Positions 35,272 to 47,775 are shown, numbered from the stretch's first letter. The stretch: 64,000 nucleotides of DNA from Leucocoprinus leucothites (GCA_013368445.1 JAACJO010000054.1:1-64000), one strand, 5' to 3'. Made by a program: numbers and translations. The notes: generated by a model from the letters alone, not told the origin.

Positions 35272-36304
35272 ATGTCAAACATCTTACCGATTGACTTCTT
35301 TGTGAAATATGAAAATGACGAGCTTGTTGAACGTGAGTGTTTTCGCGATCCACTGTGTGCTATTAGGATGCGTTCATCGATTGAAGTTTGGCCTATGTAC
35401 AGCGATGAATGGGCCTTACCCCGGGGACGTCACCGTTGAATTTCGGAGTCTGGATGGGAAGCGGCTCAGGACCAGCACCAATCATGTCTATGCCAAGGCT
35501 CCGGGGTTGATTCCCAATGGCTGGGGGGCTCCGGAGGTGATATATTTGTTAGAGTCTTCAGATATACTGAATACCCTGTTCAAGTTTATCAACCCGGGGA
35601 GATATCCAAATTTGTTGAATGTATCGTTTGCTAGACTTGCGGGGGTTACGAAAGCGGCGGAGAAGTATCTGGTTGTTGGTGCTCTGAACATTTGTTGGGA
35701 AAGAATGAGGTGAGAGTTTATTTTGCGGTCTGATAGTCTTTTAATGGGTATTTTGGAGGTTGTATACTTCGGTGTTCCCAGCGCATCTTTTGTTTTATGG
35801 GCTGTATTATGGTCGTACGGAGTTCATTGATAAGGCGGCACCCAACGCCGTGAAGAAGGAACCACTCGAGAATATCGTTCCTCTACTACCGCCTCCATAC
35901 CAACTTACCTGGGTATTTTCGTTTGTTTAACCACAAAGGAAGACACAGTTACTCATGTTTTTCTTTTCGTTTTTCATCATCAGATTCAATATCACGGGCG
36001 GTGGGCAAAGGTTCTCGAAACTATCATCAGGAAACCAATTAATCATCAAACAATTCCCGCTAAGCAGACCTGCTGGCGAGATTGTCAACATATTGTCCTT
36101 CGAGACCTTGCCAGAGGTGTTCATGTTTTGGATGACATACACCAGACGTTTCAGTGGCAGGTTCGGGCACATACATCTAAGTGTTCTCGATGTAAGGTTT
36201 TGTGCGAGAAGTGGCAGACTCAGGCGAGGCTTGAGATTGGCAAGATTCCGACGTTTTTGAGTATGATTAATGGGAAAACGGGGGGGTCTTGTATAATTAT
36301 GTAG
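35272..36304 (+). CDS. B3: BTB/POZ-domain protein, four exons
   Basis: Exons 35272-35332, 35403-35709, 35759-35912 and 35984-36304 give 280 residues. The start MSNILPIDFFVKYEN leads, after a 70-nt intron, into a BTB fold (DVTVEFRSLDG, VIYLLESSDILNTLFKFI, AEKYLVVGALNICWERM). The tail has CWRDC and CSRCKVLC. Exon lengths 307 and 154 nt and all intron phases equal B1, which supports the model and marks B1/B3 as duplicates. It converges with B4, with 95 bp between stop codons. It is a likely protein-interaction adaptor; partners unknown. Confidence 0.78.
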
Positions 36305-36399
36305 AGATGTGATGGGGTTTATCTGACGAGATGAAGTGCATTATAGAAATATCGTTTACTAGTTGACCGGAACAAACATAGTGGGTTCAAACAATGGAA

Positions 36400-37469
36400 T
36401 TAATACACATATCCCTGTGAGATAATGGTACTGTATTGCGGAATCTGCGCGATCATAGAATCTGCATGCACTTTCCAGCTACTACAGGCCTCCCCACACC
36501 GATAACACCGTTGTGGATGTTCTTTAGACGAAGGAACGGAAAAAGTCTGAGCGCGATTGTTGAGCGCCAGAACACCTTTTGATAAGCGTTTCGCGATGAT
36601 ATGCCAACAGTGTTCCCAGCAAGCCGTATTGACGGGGGATATCTCGGTGCGGTTCACGAAGGAGAATAAGGCGACCCGGTCGAGTGCTTTGGCCCATAGT
36701 GTGGAATATCTGAGCTGTTGGGAGAGAGAAATTTGTTTAGCCTCGGGGTAGGAGATACCGAGCAAGGTAGTCGTACCCAATAAAATTGATGGCTTTGAGG
36801 TAGGAGTGGGAAGATGTCTTCCAGTTTTGCGCTGGTCACAACGTGTGGAGCTGTCGCATCGAGGGCTGCAGGATAGTTATAGTGTAAACCATACACGAAA
36901 ATTTCCTTTGGGTACTGATGACTCCAAGACCTTGAAAGACAGAAAAAATCAGTACGTCAGTCGTGGTTTAGAACTCGTTGACCCTACCTCATCCTTTCCG
37001 AGCAGATACTCATGGCGTTAAAGACCTGATATTTTTCCGCTGCCTTGGTGACCCTTGCAAGGGACTCGAAGGAAAGGTCTCGTAGGGTCGGGGATACACC
37101 TGGGTTGATGAATTGGAAAAGGATATTGAGTACGAAGGATGTTTCTGTGAGACTAATGACGGTGGAACCGGCCGGCGTCCAGTTCTCGGGGATCATGCTG
37201 CTTGCTTGTGCTTCGACGTGAAGACGGTTGACTTGGAAATCTTTGTTGTTTGAGCTTCTGAAGATGACTGTATTGCCAGCATAGCCTCGAGGAACTATAC
37301 GCACAAAAGGCCAGATGGGTGTTAGCAGCGTGAGTGCCCACTGACTGAACTCACGATTTGGGACCTGGATTACCAGTGGTAGGTCGTATAGTAATGGTGG
37401 GCGTACGAAGAAATTGATTGGTAGATTGCTCACTCCATAGCTGCGCGGAGGGCCGAAGCTGGAGACCAT
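36400..37469 (-). CDS. B4: BTB/POZ-domain protein, three exons
   Basis: Exons 37469-36988, 36930-36777 and 36714-36400 give 316 residues. The start at 37469 (MVSSFGPPR) aligns with that of B2, but the frame is open to an ATG at 37571 that would add 34 residues. The BTB region (NTVIFRSSNNKD, MIPENWTP, VLNILFQFINPG, AEKYQVFNAMSICSERM), the 154-nt exon (YPKEIFVYGLHYNYP) and the tail (CWEHC, CYRCGEAC) match B2 throughout. Introns are 57 and 62 nt. It is the paralog of B2 and the convergent partner of B3. Confidence 0.8.
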
Positions 37470-37571
37470 GTCTTCACTCTCTTGTCGGAATAGACACCTG
37501 TTTACTGACAGTGGGTTGTACAGCGAGGGTTGAAAACGTGTGGACACTAAATCAAACCTCCCCAACCCCAA

Positions 37572-39847
37572 ATCGTTTCTTCTCGAGCACGTGAACGTGA
37601 CAGCGGCTCAGGATGTAAATAAGGAACGTTATGAAATTCGACGATAGTGCTCCTTCAAGAAGGTGATCAAGTAAGGAGGCTTCAAGGGTGTTTGACCCTG
37701 ATGGCGTGATCCAGTGATCCCATCTTATGAGCAGCCGGGGTCTGTATACCTTGATACTATCAAAGGGCTTCAAGATGGTTAAGCCGTCATACTTCCGAAC
37801 AGGGGTATTCATATAGAACACGACTCCTCTAAGAATTCTTGTAATCCAGAGACTGAATATTGATTGAGGGATCAGTGTTGAGGAAATTAACAAAGCTCAA
37901 TAGATATTTTAGAAGAAGCGGTGCCGCCATTTTATCCATAGGAAGTGCAGTATTTTCTTGAAGTATCATCCTCTTACAGAAAGAGGGTGGACGAACGTGA
38001 GATGACGCATCGGATGAAGGAGAGAGCGAAGAGCTCGAGCAAGCAGAAGCACATGCTCCGAGGAACTCGGCGATACCATTATTTTCACACCCCCTAACCC
38101 GAAGCAGACCTCTATCTAACATCTCTGATCGAGGGTTGGTCTTCTCGTAACCTTGATCACGTGCGGATAGACGCTCTCCAGAAGCATTGATGAGCCGAGG
38201 AGAGGAGAGGAGGAGGGAGGAGAGGAGGAGAGGAGGAGGGGAGGAGGAGAGGTGTAGAGGTTATAGGTTATAGAAGGGCACTACAGAGGTATGAGGAGGA
38301 GAGTATCTATCGCACTCACAAACAACCCGCCGTTCTGCGTTCTTCGGGATGCTGCAATCACAACCCTAATGTAGAGCTCGCCGCCGATCCTGAGGGAGGC
38401 ATCATTTGGCACATCTTCGCCGTCCGGCTAATTTCTTGTTGCCTAAAGTGAAGCCCGGGCAAGCTGGTGCTTAGAACGACATTCAATCTACACGTAACAC
38501 TACTCTCATAATTTCAATCAAGTTTCGTAATGAAATTACTTGCTAGAGGTCTAGCCTGATATGATCCAAATAGAGATGCACCATGATTCAGCCACATTCC
38601 CGACAACACCTTTCGTGTATTCGTCGATGCCAACTACCTCACAGAATACCCGGTTTTTTCAGGGCAACTCGTTCAATGAGAGCTCCAAACCCTCTCGCAT
38701 TGCGTCAATCATCCCTCCTCATTATTCAAGTCAGCGGAGGGAAGGAGGGCTAAAAGTCCCATAGGGCCTGGAGATCATGAAAGGGTGCTTTAGGAGCCTG
38801 AGATCTTCCGGTTTCCCATGCTATGAGCATATTCATTTCACTTTTGCTCAGACAGATCTTTTTTTTTTTTCTCTTTTGGTGGAACGTTGTGATCCCGGGC
38901 AGCTGACAACCCGCTTACGAGTTAGACCGGCTTTCCTCGTAGGTCAGCCCCCGTTCTCCGCTATTGGTGTCTTTCTTCCGACATTAGGAAACTCCACCCT
39001 GGGGAAACGCATATTACGCACGCCCGTGGGGATCCGGCTCATGGTGTGTCATCAGGGATCCACTACTGCAAATTGAAGAGTCGTCTGCCCACTAAAACCC
39101 CAGTTGACCTTGGCCATCGCTTGGGGAGTCCTTCCTCATCCCAGAGTAACCCCTGCCATGTACCGATATCGAGGTCTTCTTGAATGGCTTTCTTGTCGAA
39201 CTTATGAGAGTTTGATAGTATACAATCCATTCTCAATCTGTGACTGATTCGATGCATGATGAGGCTCTTGGTCTGGCAGATCTTCTTCGCGTTCAGTTGC
39301 TCTTCTCCAGGATCAGCCTCGGTCGATGGCTTTCCTGGTGGAAAGGCCAGGTTCTGCTAAACTACTCATATTAGGATTGTGGGTTTGGAAGCATGGGTCT
39401 ATGTGTCGATCGTGTTTAAGGTATGTGCAGATTTCTCACACATTCATGACCTCTGAAGGCATCATTAACATTGCAATACCCGAATTAAAAATCTTTCCTC
39501 CAGACAGCGCAGCCACAGACAACACATTGTTGCAGGTGAGTGCATTGCTACCGACTATTGTTCACGAGCGTCTTGAAATTGGACAGATATTTATAGAGTT
39601 AAGTTGCGGATCTTCAAACTTGAGAGTGGCAACTGTGCGACAAGGACCGACTGATTTCAGAAAGGTGGCTTGAATGTAGAGATAGGAGTTGATAGTATGA
39701 ATATACTAGTGCTTTGACTTGGCACCTAGTGTGTCCATTAACTTCACTCGAGGATCAACAGTAACGAAAAAAGACAGAATGATAGAACGAGATCCATCAA
39801 CAACATAAAACAACCTCCTCGTCAATCCGATTCCTTTCAAATGGAGA
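37572..39847. other. Intergenic, no clear gene
   Basis: Frames of about 100-115 codons (37552-37893 and 37829-38122 minus; 38777-39076 and 39326-39673 plus) have no domain or paralog support. The interval has a purine tract (38198-38256), and the segment at about 39700-39847 is the shared 3' flank of the S genes. Confidence 0.45.
38198..38256 (+). repeat. Polypurine GAGG/GGA tract
   Basis: A nearly pure AG stretch of GAGGA and GGAGG units, about 59 bp long, lies in the gene-free gap upstream of B4. Such tracts can form triplexes and slip during replication; no function is implied. Confidence 0.85.
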
Positions 39848-41075
39848 CTATGCCTGGGAACCATCAGGCGGCAAGGATCCAATCACGTTCCTATTATGTG
39901 AAACTTGTGAGACTCGAGTTGTTGTGTTATTGTCTTGACGATTGAATTGCAAGGTTGTAAGCTGACGCTCAGTGTCCCGGGTCCATGCACGGCCGGAGAG
40001 CACACGATATAGAACAAGAAAGTAAGCAATCATCTAAATGATGTCACAAGCAGGAGATCAGCTATTAGTAGATTCGATCATCATTACTTATACATACATT
40101 GATGTGAGCACCGATTACATTGAAGACAGGGAGAGCGGGTCTCCGCATGTCAAATGCAGCCTGTGAAATGGTGCTTCCCAATACGGCGACTGTTGAAAGG
40201 GCATAGGATTCAGCCAGTATTGCCACAATGCCTGTGTACTCGCTGGATGGCGAGGAAATCCCACCTAAATATGAGTTTAAGTATGAGTTTAATGGGTTCA
40301 GGTAGTAGTAGTATGTACGCATTAACTGTGAAATACGTCGGCGCACGAAAACAACTCGACCTGCAATTAACAAAAAGCCCAACAGAGCGACAACTACTCC
40401 GAGCCCCGAGCTCACAGTCAAAAGCATTCGTGCTGATGGATTAGTGTGCGACGAGACAGCAATCGCCGAGTATATGAAAAACGCTGATGTGTCACCCATA
40501 AGTATAGTATACCGGCTGCGGTGAAGCGGGCAGAAGCGGACTTACAAAGATAGGCCAAGTAGCAGCAAATAGATATCGCAACGATGTGGATAACATAGGG
40601 AGATCCTGACCAGATGATGAATATGCGCCAAATCTAATTGCAAGAGAAATCATTAGCCCTGGTCATATGGATTCAACGCATGATACGACAGATTCACCTC
40701 AGCGGAAGTAACCAACAAGCTGTTCAATGGGCTCATAATAGTATCCAAAATCTCATATGCACGCGGGGGCTTCACTGGCAGGAGACCATTTTTGTATAAT
40801 ATCGGGGCTCCGAGAGAATCGTTATGGTCAAGATAAGCCAGAAGAGTTGTTTGTGAGAAAATGACAAGGACCGTGGATGCGACTACGAAGACGAGAAAAG
40901 AGTGAAAAAATAGCGCCATCGTGTGCCTTGGTCTGTCACCCTTGCGAAAACCCCTGTATAACATCTGTTGGCACATGCAGTATAGTGTAAAGCCAATTCC
41001 GTAGAATACGGCTTGTATGGTTGTGGTGCTGACGAAATCGATAGCTTCGAAGTGGTGGATTAATTCTGGATCCAT
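39848..41075 (-). CDS. S3: orphan seven-helix membrane protein, five exons
   Basis: Exons 41075-40698, 40633-40546, 40483-40319, 40264-40098 and 40033-39848 give 327 residues. N-terminal MDPELIHHFEAIDFVSTTTIQAVFYG, outer-loop AYLDHNDS, IWRIFIIW across junction 1, RRRISQLM before intron 3, SEYTGIVAILAESYAL in helix 6 and ERQLTTLQF in the tail are all conserved. Splice phases are 0, 1, 1, 0. The third exon must begin CG TTT TTC (acceptor ACATCAG) to stay open, and the same choice works in S4-S6. Seven predicted helices, short loops and a cytoplasmic tail of about 50 residues give receptor-like topology. Function unknown. Confidence 0.85.
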
Positions 41076-42759
41076 TGTGGGTAAACCAAGAAGGGTGAAG
41101 GAAGGAATACCATGTATGATTATCTAGGGGATATATTTATTAGTGCCAGTCCAATGTCGAAAGCTATGCACTGTTGATATAGCTACTGAAATAAACGATG
41201 AGGGAAGATCTGACTTCTGATGGAGCATCATGATCTCGAAACGTTAACAGCGTGACTCAAAAACCTGAACGACGTAGACATAGAATACAATTTCTGTAAC
41301 GTGTGAGTAATCACCATGAAACAAGCGTATAACTTAGCTTTACCGATTGACATTACGGTCAAAATATTTATGTGCGGGGTGCCGGCAACAGTAACTGCGC
41401 AAATGCAATTCATTGGTTGCATAAGCCTTTGACTCTACCCATCCGAGTTAGGGACCCGTGATACCAGGTCTTGACCGCTCATCTCAAAGCTGCCGCCCAG
41501 TGGTTGCCTCGTAGGCAATTCTGCCTCTGGCCATGGGCCCTTTCAACCTGTGGGTTTCTGAAATAGTATTTTTACTTGGCCGCTCCTTATTTTCAGAACG
41601 TCCCGAAGTTGCACTGAGTGGGTTCATATACAGTGGGCCGAGATATTCAACCCATTAGTATGGCGAAGACCATGGCAATACTACTCAATACATGTGAACG
41701 CGGAGGACACAGATAACACTCAGGAACCAAGTCCGAAGCACTATTGAACGGCATGTGACAGTATTAGCTCTCCCTTGACTTTCCCTCGATTAATTCCCAC
41801 TAATTTTGGTTGATGTTATTCACGGATGGGGATCTCGAGCCGTGTAGGTAAGATATATTCTGTGATGTAATACATTTATCCTGTCCTGCTCACCTCTGTT
41901 GCGCATGGAGGATTAGGCAGTAAATATACAAAATGGGGCCGACGTTCCACATACAGCCTCTCAAACATCCCGCCATACACCCTCCGAGTCGTCGCGCTCG
42001 TGAGGGATGCTCTTTACTATGTTCCGTCGTATTCCGCTGGTAAGCGTCAGGGTGATCTAAAGTTCATGGGTCACAAACCCACAATGGAGGCAATAGCGTG
42101 ATCGGACGCAGAAAAAGGGGCACCTAAGAACCCTTCACTGATCCGGTTATTCCATCCTGTAGAAGCATCGAGCCTTGATTTGGCACTATCCTTGAATAGT
42201 GTTGTACTCACATCCGCCGCAATCCAATTCTTCTTTGAGAATATGATCTCATGTTAGAGGCCCAATATATGTGTACATAGCTACGATACATAAAAGCAGT
42301 GAAAAATACACACTCCCATTCTGTCGAATAGATTGTGTAGTATAGTTGAAGACCGATAATTACCGGCAAAACCTTCCCGTGGAGTATCCATCGTCCTACT
42401 ACCAAGCAGGATAAATCGTTTTAAGGGCGTAATTTTTTAGTATGACCTGGCGGCTGAAATTCAACATTATCAGTTATTTCTTTTGTGTGAGGTCCTAGCT
42501 GTTGTTGGAGACATATACGCACTGGGTGATTGAATTGGCCGTAGGCTGTGTTTCCATCACTGGTATAGGGTGGAGGTTGCATGGGATATTTCAGCCCTTC
42601 AATCCATTAGTAGGGACCGCCAAACCATCCCGGAAAATCTGGGACGGAATGCTGCTGCGCGATTGTGTCTTCAACGGGCAAGAAGGTAGAAGCCGATTAC
42701 AAAGAAGATGAGGGCTATCATACCGCCTGTGAATGAATTCAATTAAATTGTATGAAAGA
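41076..42759 (-). repeat. S upstream block of S3
   Basis: Patches of this interval recur upstream of S5 and S6. Examples are the CCCTCGATTAATTCCCAC region (41783) with 56910 and 60355, and the ATCCGGTTATTCCATCCTGTAGAAGCAT region (42140) with 60570. No gene is supported. Confidence 0.5.
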
Positions 42760-43060
42760 CCTGATACCTTTTCCGTCTCAGTGATGATTCACGCAGGGGG
42801 GCTAAAGGTAAGCTCTCGTAGATCTGGAGGTCTACCGGGGTTTGGAGTACAGAAGCCGTGTCTGGGAGGCCAATGATGGTATACTCAGATGGCGTCTAGC
42901 TCACACGGATCAACCTGCTTGCTCGTGCTTCGACGTCGGCGAGACGTGTTAACATCCGGGATTGACATTGGTACATCGTATGGTGATGGCGGGGCAGGTT
43001 GTGGTTCCCTGACGGCGAGGACAGAAGTAAGAGAGGGATGTCCCCCATCTCATTAGGGAA
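42760..43060 (-). pseudogene. Decayed BTB-gene fragment
   Basis: On minus this stretch resembles the B2 first exon (the GAGGAATTACCGGGGTTTATGAATT-type region, the TCTGGGAGACCAATGACGGTA region and the GACGTCGTATGGTGATGG region), with several deletions and stops. Only about 300 bp remains. It implies a third copy of the B2-like member, now lost. Confidence 0.5.
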
Positions 43061-45414
43061 CAGACGCATATGGGGTAGCAGTATATTATGAGAGCGCAAG
43101 TACTATGTTGGAACCCGCTTTCTTCTCGACTATGTGAATAGTTCCGTAGTTTCTTTTACTCCCAAAAGATAAAACCGTTTATTTAGTTTGGAGGGCGCTT
43201 GGTAAGGACCCTATATTCATCGTATTTCGTCTATTGGGTTCATGATTCCTATGTCAAAGGCCTCCAAGGCGACTGAGCCGTCGTACCTGAGAATGAGACT
43301 GGTAGAGGTATCCACGTAACACGCGAGCCCTAAGACAGCTACTGCGATGTGTGGAGTTGGATGATGATTTGGGGGAATGCAGGGAAGAGAACTGAAAGCG
43401 GCAGAGTCGATGACCCCTACTTACAGAAAGAGTATGACGAATAGAAGGAGAGAAGAATTCAAGTAGACGCAATTGCGGGAGCACGTGCCTCCAGGAAACT
43501 CGGTGATGTTAGGTGATGTGACGCGTCTTTGCTGTTCCTCTCGGGGTTACACTCTCTTCTACACCCATCCCTCTACGGCTCCTCAGCGCTCCGCTGCCAA
43601 GTGGCCTTTACTACTTGTCACGATCGAGCTAGCCATCTCACCTAGGCGCCTCATATCCCTTCCCCGCGCAATTACACACGAATTTCACAACCGTCTCTTC
43701 TCTCGTCGACGATGGAAGGTCTGGTGGAATGAGGAATCTGCTGGTGGAGCCATTATGACTAGGTGTAGTATGATTCAATAAACCTGGATATCTACATTCA
43801 ATAAATATTTCACGTTCCTGCAGGCTCGTCTACCTGAAAGGACTATGTTTTTATTCCGGTTTTCATCGTACAAAGGGACAGACCCTCAAGCTGTTCCCTC
43901 TTTGAATTTGAAATTCGACCAGCCTCTTGTAGGGGTTCACATCAGTACCGGAACATCATACCTAAAATCAATGTTCTCAAGCAAACGCGCCAATTCTTAA
44001 ATGACGCTCGTCACAGGAAGTGTTTATGGACCTAGGAAGGGGCATGGAGAGGTTTGGAGACCCCATAAAGTTTCATATGAAGTGAGTCGACCATCCAATC
44101 GTTGGCCATACCTCCGAGTCTAAGCCGCGCAGAGTCGAATCATCATTGCCCCCACCATGGTCGACTCATCTAGCCAAACAGGGATCGACAATTCTCGTCC
44201 ACCGTCTTTGCACAACATTATCCATTCCCATCCCCCCGTTTTGACTAAGTTAGAGTGTTCGAGTCGAGCTTGTCGTCGACGGGATTTCGTGGACTTGGTG
44301 TTGCGCCCGGGGAACAAGAGAAGACATAATCATGAAGGTTGTGGCTTCATCTTCTCGTCTTCGCATTGATCATGCTCTCGAGCGAACGCGCCATATTTCA
44401 GATGACTACCAAGGAGTGCTCATGAGCCGAGGAAGGGCGGAAGGGGAGGTCTCGAGGCCACAGGAAGGCATTGTCAATGCAGGAGAGATAAATCGATCAT
44501 CTAACTGTGAAGCAGACACACTTCGTGGTCCTACAGGCTCAAATCATCATAGCTCGCCATGATCGACTCACCGCCTGGCAAAGTGTCAATCGCCGATTCT
44601 CACTGATCAACATGACGCCCATCCTGATGACCGCCATCCACTCCAATGAGCCTTTTCCACGACCCAATACCCAACCAATTGCCGCAGCTGTCTGGAGGGT
44701 TTAGTTGGGGCTTGAGCTTGAGAAACGATTTCAGTTTAGAGGATATCTGCTACCAACACCAAATGGGGTTTTCGGTGAGGGATAGCTTCCATTTCAAATC
44801 ATTTCTTATTCGCTGATGTAGGCAGCAGATACGCTCTGTTTTTCCAGAAATTCTTTCAAGCGGTGGTATCTCAAACCCACCAATCCGGATTCAGATTATT
44901 GAGTATTTTATAAACTAGTCAAGTATGCATGGCCGATTGTTCTGAAATCTTTTGCCCAAACTCTGTCGCTGGATACTATCTTTGATAATTGGATTACATT
45001 GTTCTATGTATATGCACCGTCGCGGTGACTTACTGAGAAAACAGACACGAAGGCCTGAGGAGCTCGTACTAACACTGACAGTTTACAGCGTATGTGCAAT
45101 GGGCTGAGTAACCTGAGTAGACGGGTTAGACGAGTCTGGGAAGCACTTATCTACCCTCCGCTGCGAAAGAGCTCTAGGGCTTACGAACGCGCCACAAGCC
45201 GTCCCCGCGAAGTCTTTGTTCCATAACATCGTGATATGCATCCTGGTGTTTCGACACATTGGTAGCGTTCAGTCCAGGTGAACGGGAACTGGCGTGATGG
45301 CAGAGACTTTACGATGAGTTTGAATGGCGTTTAAAGCTTAAGTTTACACCCTCGCCTCTACCACCACCACCCTGCTCCTCGCTATCCACATCGCTTTCGT
45401 ATTCACCTGCATTG
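43061..45414. other. Repeat-rich interval, no gene
   Basis: Parts resemble the R repeats (43950-44300), and 44525-44790 matches 33850-34150. The right end (45290-45414) matches the leader of B3. Short frames are not conserved between copies. Confidence 0.45.
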
Positions 45415-45792
45415 ATGCCAAGTACTTTGCCAAGTGACTTCTTTGTGAAATATACATGTGATGAGCGTATTGAACGCGAGTGTTTCGTGATCTGTGACTG
45501 TGTTATTAGGGTGGGTTTATCAGTAAGGTTTGAGTTATGTACAGCGATGAAGGGGCTTCACTTTGAGGATATTACTGTTAAATTTGAAAATATGGATGGG
45601 AGCAGCTCAAGACTAGCACCGAGCATGTGTATATCAAGGCTCCAGCGTTGATTCCCAAGGATTGGAGGACTTCAGGGGTTATACATTTATCAGAGTCATC
45701 AGATATCCCGAAAATCCTGTTTATGTTTATCAACCTGTGGAGATATCCAGAGTTTTTGAAGGTCTCGTTTGAGACGCTTGCGGAAATTACGT
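45415..45792 (+). pseudogene. B5: truncated BTB pseudogene
   Basis: The first exon (45415-45475, MPSTLPSDFFVKYT) has exactly the length of the B3 first exon, but its donor is GCGAGT instead of GTGAGT. Exon 2 starts at 45545 with the conserved CG ATG junction. A 1-nt deletion near 45600 shifts the frame within DITVKFENMDG. The BTB region resumes at 45627 (ALIPKDW, VIHLSESSDI, LFMFI) and homology ends at about 45792. The 154-nt exon and C-terminal cysteines are gone. Confidence 0.7.
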
Positions 45793-46229
45793 TCTGCATC
45801 GTACAGCTGATGTGTGTAACGATCCCGGAACTCCAACGATGACTGAAAATTGCAAGCGCAGATCGCCTCTTCACAGTGAAATGATATAAATAGCAATCGA
45901 CATCAGTCCATCCTGCTATTAGGGAAACTAAAATAGTCTCGGGTCTTGCGAATATTTCGGAACAAGATAATCAGAGGAGATGAAGGTAGTGGCTGTTCCT
46001 TGATTCGGCCAGGCGGCATGTCGTATAGACTCAGAGAAGAAAGCACAGCCCTCGAAGAGTGGATGGAGGCGGTGCGCTTCTCCTCGAAAACCGCCGTGAT
46101 TGGGGTGATAGTTGAGGCGGCCGAGGAAGTGGAAGAGCTAAATAGCACGTCTATTTTTTCACGCAACCGCAATCGACTCATGGGCAACCGTCTGGATAGG
46201 CCATTGATAATGATAATCCCCTAATTCTT
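45793..46229. repeat. Repeat shared with 49350-49750
   Basis: The segment with TCGGAACAAGATAATCAGAG and GAAGAGTGGATGGA is about 80 percent alike in both places by eye. Minus frames in both (45903-46187 and 49445-49714) share LP.SPLIILFR and TASIHSSR, but differ in the middle by frame, so I treat it as a repeat and not a gene. The copies flank the M5 unit. Confidence 0.5.
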
Positions 46230-47045
46230 CGGATTTGGCTCATCGGAAGCTGATAGTCATGCTCGGAATGTGGATACCGGGGAGTGGGAGGCAAGTCGAG
46301 GTGCTAGTGGAAGGTATTAATCACGTGTCAGTGAGACCTCGGCGACGGCTGGCGCTGGACGCTTGGGCTGACCATCATGTCCCTCAACTTCCAACCCTCA
46401 TTCGCTCAGTTGTCGATTTCGAGTGCACGGCCCATGGATCTTCCTTACCCGCGTTCGCTTGTGAGAGCTCCCGTGCGTTGTGTATATCACTCACTGGTCC
46501 TCGCTTAACCCCAGCTTCCAGCAAGCATGCCGTGCCTATCTGAGCTGCAGAGACACACAGACCATACGAGTTAGAGCAACTGTGAATGCGCTCGAGGTAT
46601 CGCCCATGGAGAAGGTTGATGTCTGGTTGGACGTCTTGTGCATATAGCCACCCCACATCCCAACCAACACTCCCAGCTACCTCTTAGGGTACTGGGCACA
46701 TTTAATTTCTCTTCTCCGCCTGCCTTCCTACAACGTCTCAGTCAAGGAGTCCTTGCCACCAGTTCTGAAGCACGCCGACAGCCTTGTCTCGCATCGCCCA
46801 CTCATGGATTAGTCTTACGACCTGTTGGGTCCTGTACTCATTGTTGGAGGCGATGGAGTAATTGCATATAGCAGGGTACGCCTGGTCTTATTGACTCTGT
46901 TTCTCTACACCCATAACGATCTCGGATTTTAACGTCCCGGCGGGGGTTCATCCTGTTTGAGTAGCATGAAACGACTCCCAAATTGTCGAGAGTCGCTCGC
47001 AAGATAACTCCCTCTCTGAATCTGACTTTGGATATTCAGGTTACT
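46230..47045 (+). repeat. R repeat, copy 1
   Basis: This member of the R family is recognised by TTGTCGATTTCGAGTGCACGGCCCATGG, TATATCACTCACTGGTCCTCG, CACTCCCAGCTACCTCTTAGGG and CTGACTTTGGATATTCA, in that order. No frame is kept between copies. Confidence 0.6.
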
Positions 47046-47099
47046 ACCCTTGTGTCATACCCAATATACCCTTTTGTCATACCCAATATCCATCTTTTG

Positions 47100-47775
47100 G
47101 CCACGTTGGTCATGTTCTCAAGCCATTCTCCCCCTTGACCATTCACCGTGCTCAATCACCGCTCTGGGAATATTCTCGGGAGCTTTCTCGCGATGCAACT
47201 CGGCAGTTCCCAACACAAAATCCTGTTACTGTCATTCCCTGAGAGCCACGGGGTGCATCCACTCTTCTCGTGTGACAGATGGGATCCTTCAGTTTCCCTG
47301 GACCAATCAAGAAGATACGTCTTGAACACTCTACTGATCATTTTATCCTGTGCATGTATCCATAGAAGCGACGAACTGGACGACATGCCTTACAGACAGT
47401 CACGATACCTCAAACAACGAGCCTGCGATTAGGTGCTGTGGCAAGTTACCTCAACCGGACGAGCAGCAGTCTCTGCACTCGGGAACGGTTAATTCCGAGT
47501 ACGCTGCCAGTGAGTAGTACAATGCACATCACAGCTAGAACGAACTGTTCTTCTACAAGGAGGGAGACTCACAGCATCCACGGTTCCTCGTTTGACTCAT
47601 CACAGCCTCGGTATGCCAATACGTGACTTTCCAATCGCTTTCGCTTTAATTTTTGCCGTCATCATTCATAGAGTAGTCAAGTAAGTTCTTCTCGATCCTT
47701 ATCCAGCTATTTCGGGTTAGTCTAGAGTGTTCAAATAGCGCACCATTCAGCATCTCCAACTTTTCTCTACTAGCA
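47100..47775 (+). repeat. M upstream block, copy 5 (plus strand)
   Basis: This matches the M upstream blocks of the left array in reverse orientation, including the GGGAATATTCTCGGGAGCTTTCTCGCG-type segment (47165) and CTCGGGAACGGTTAATTCCGAGTAC (47480). It sits directly ahead of M5, so M5 was copied together with its promoter. Confidence 0.65.

Noticed and set aside
40484..40545. Alternative intron 2 acceptors in the S genes (for example CCGCAG in S3, TTTTAG in S4)
   Set aside because: They break the frame or meet a stop. The YAG just before the TTT TTC codons keeps all the genes in phase.
45903..46187. 94-codon minus frame with a relative at 49445-49714
   Set aside because: Both ends align but the middle switches frame, as expected for a DNA repeat and not for a protein gene.
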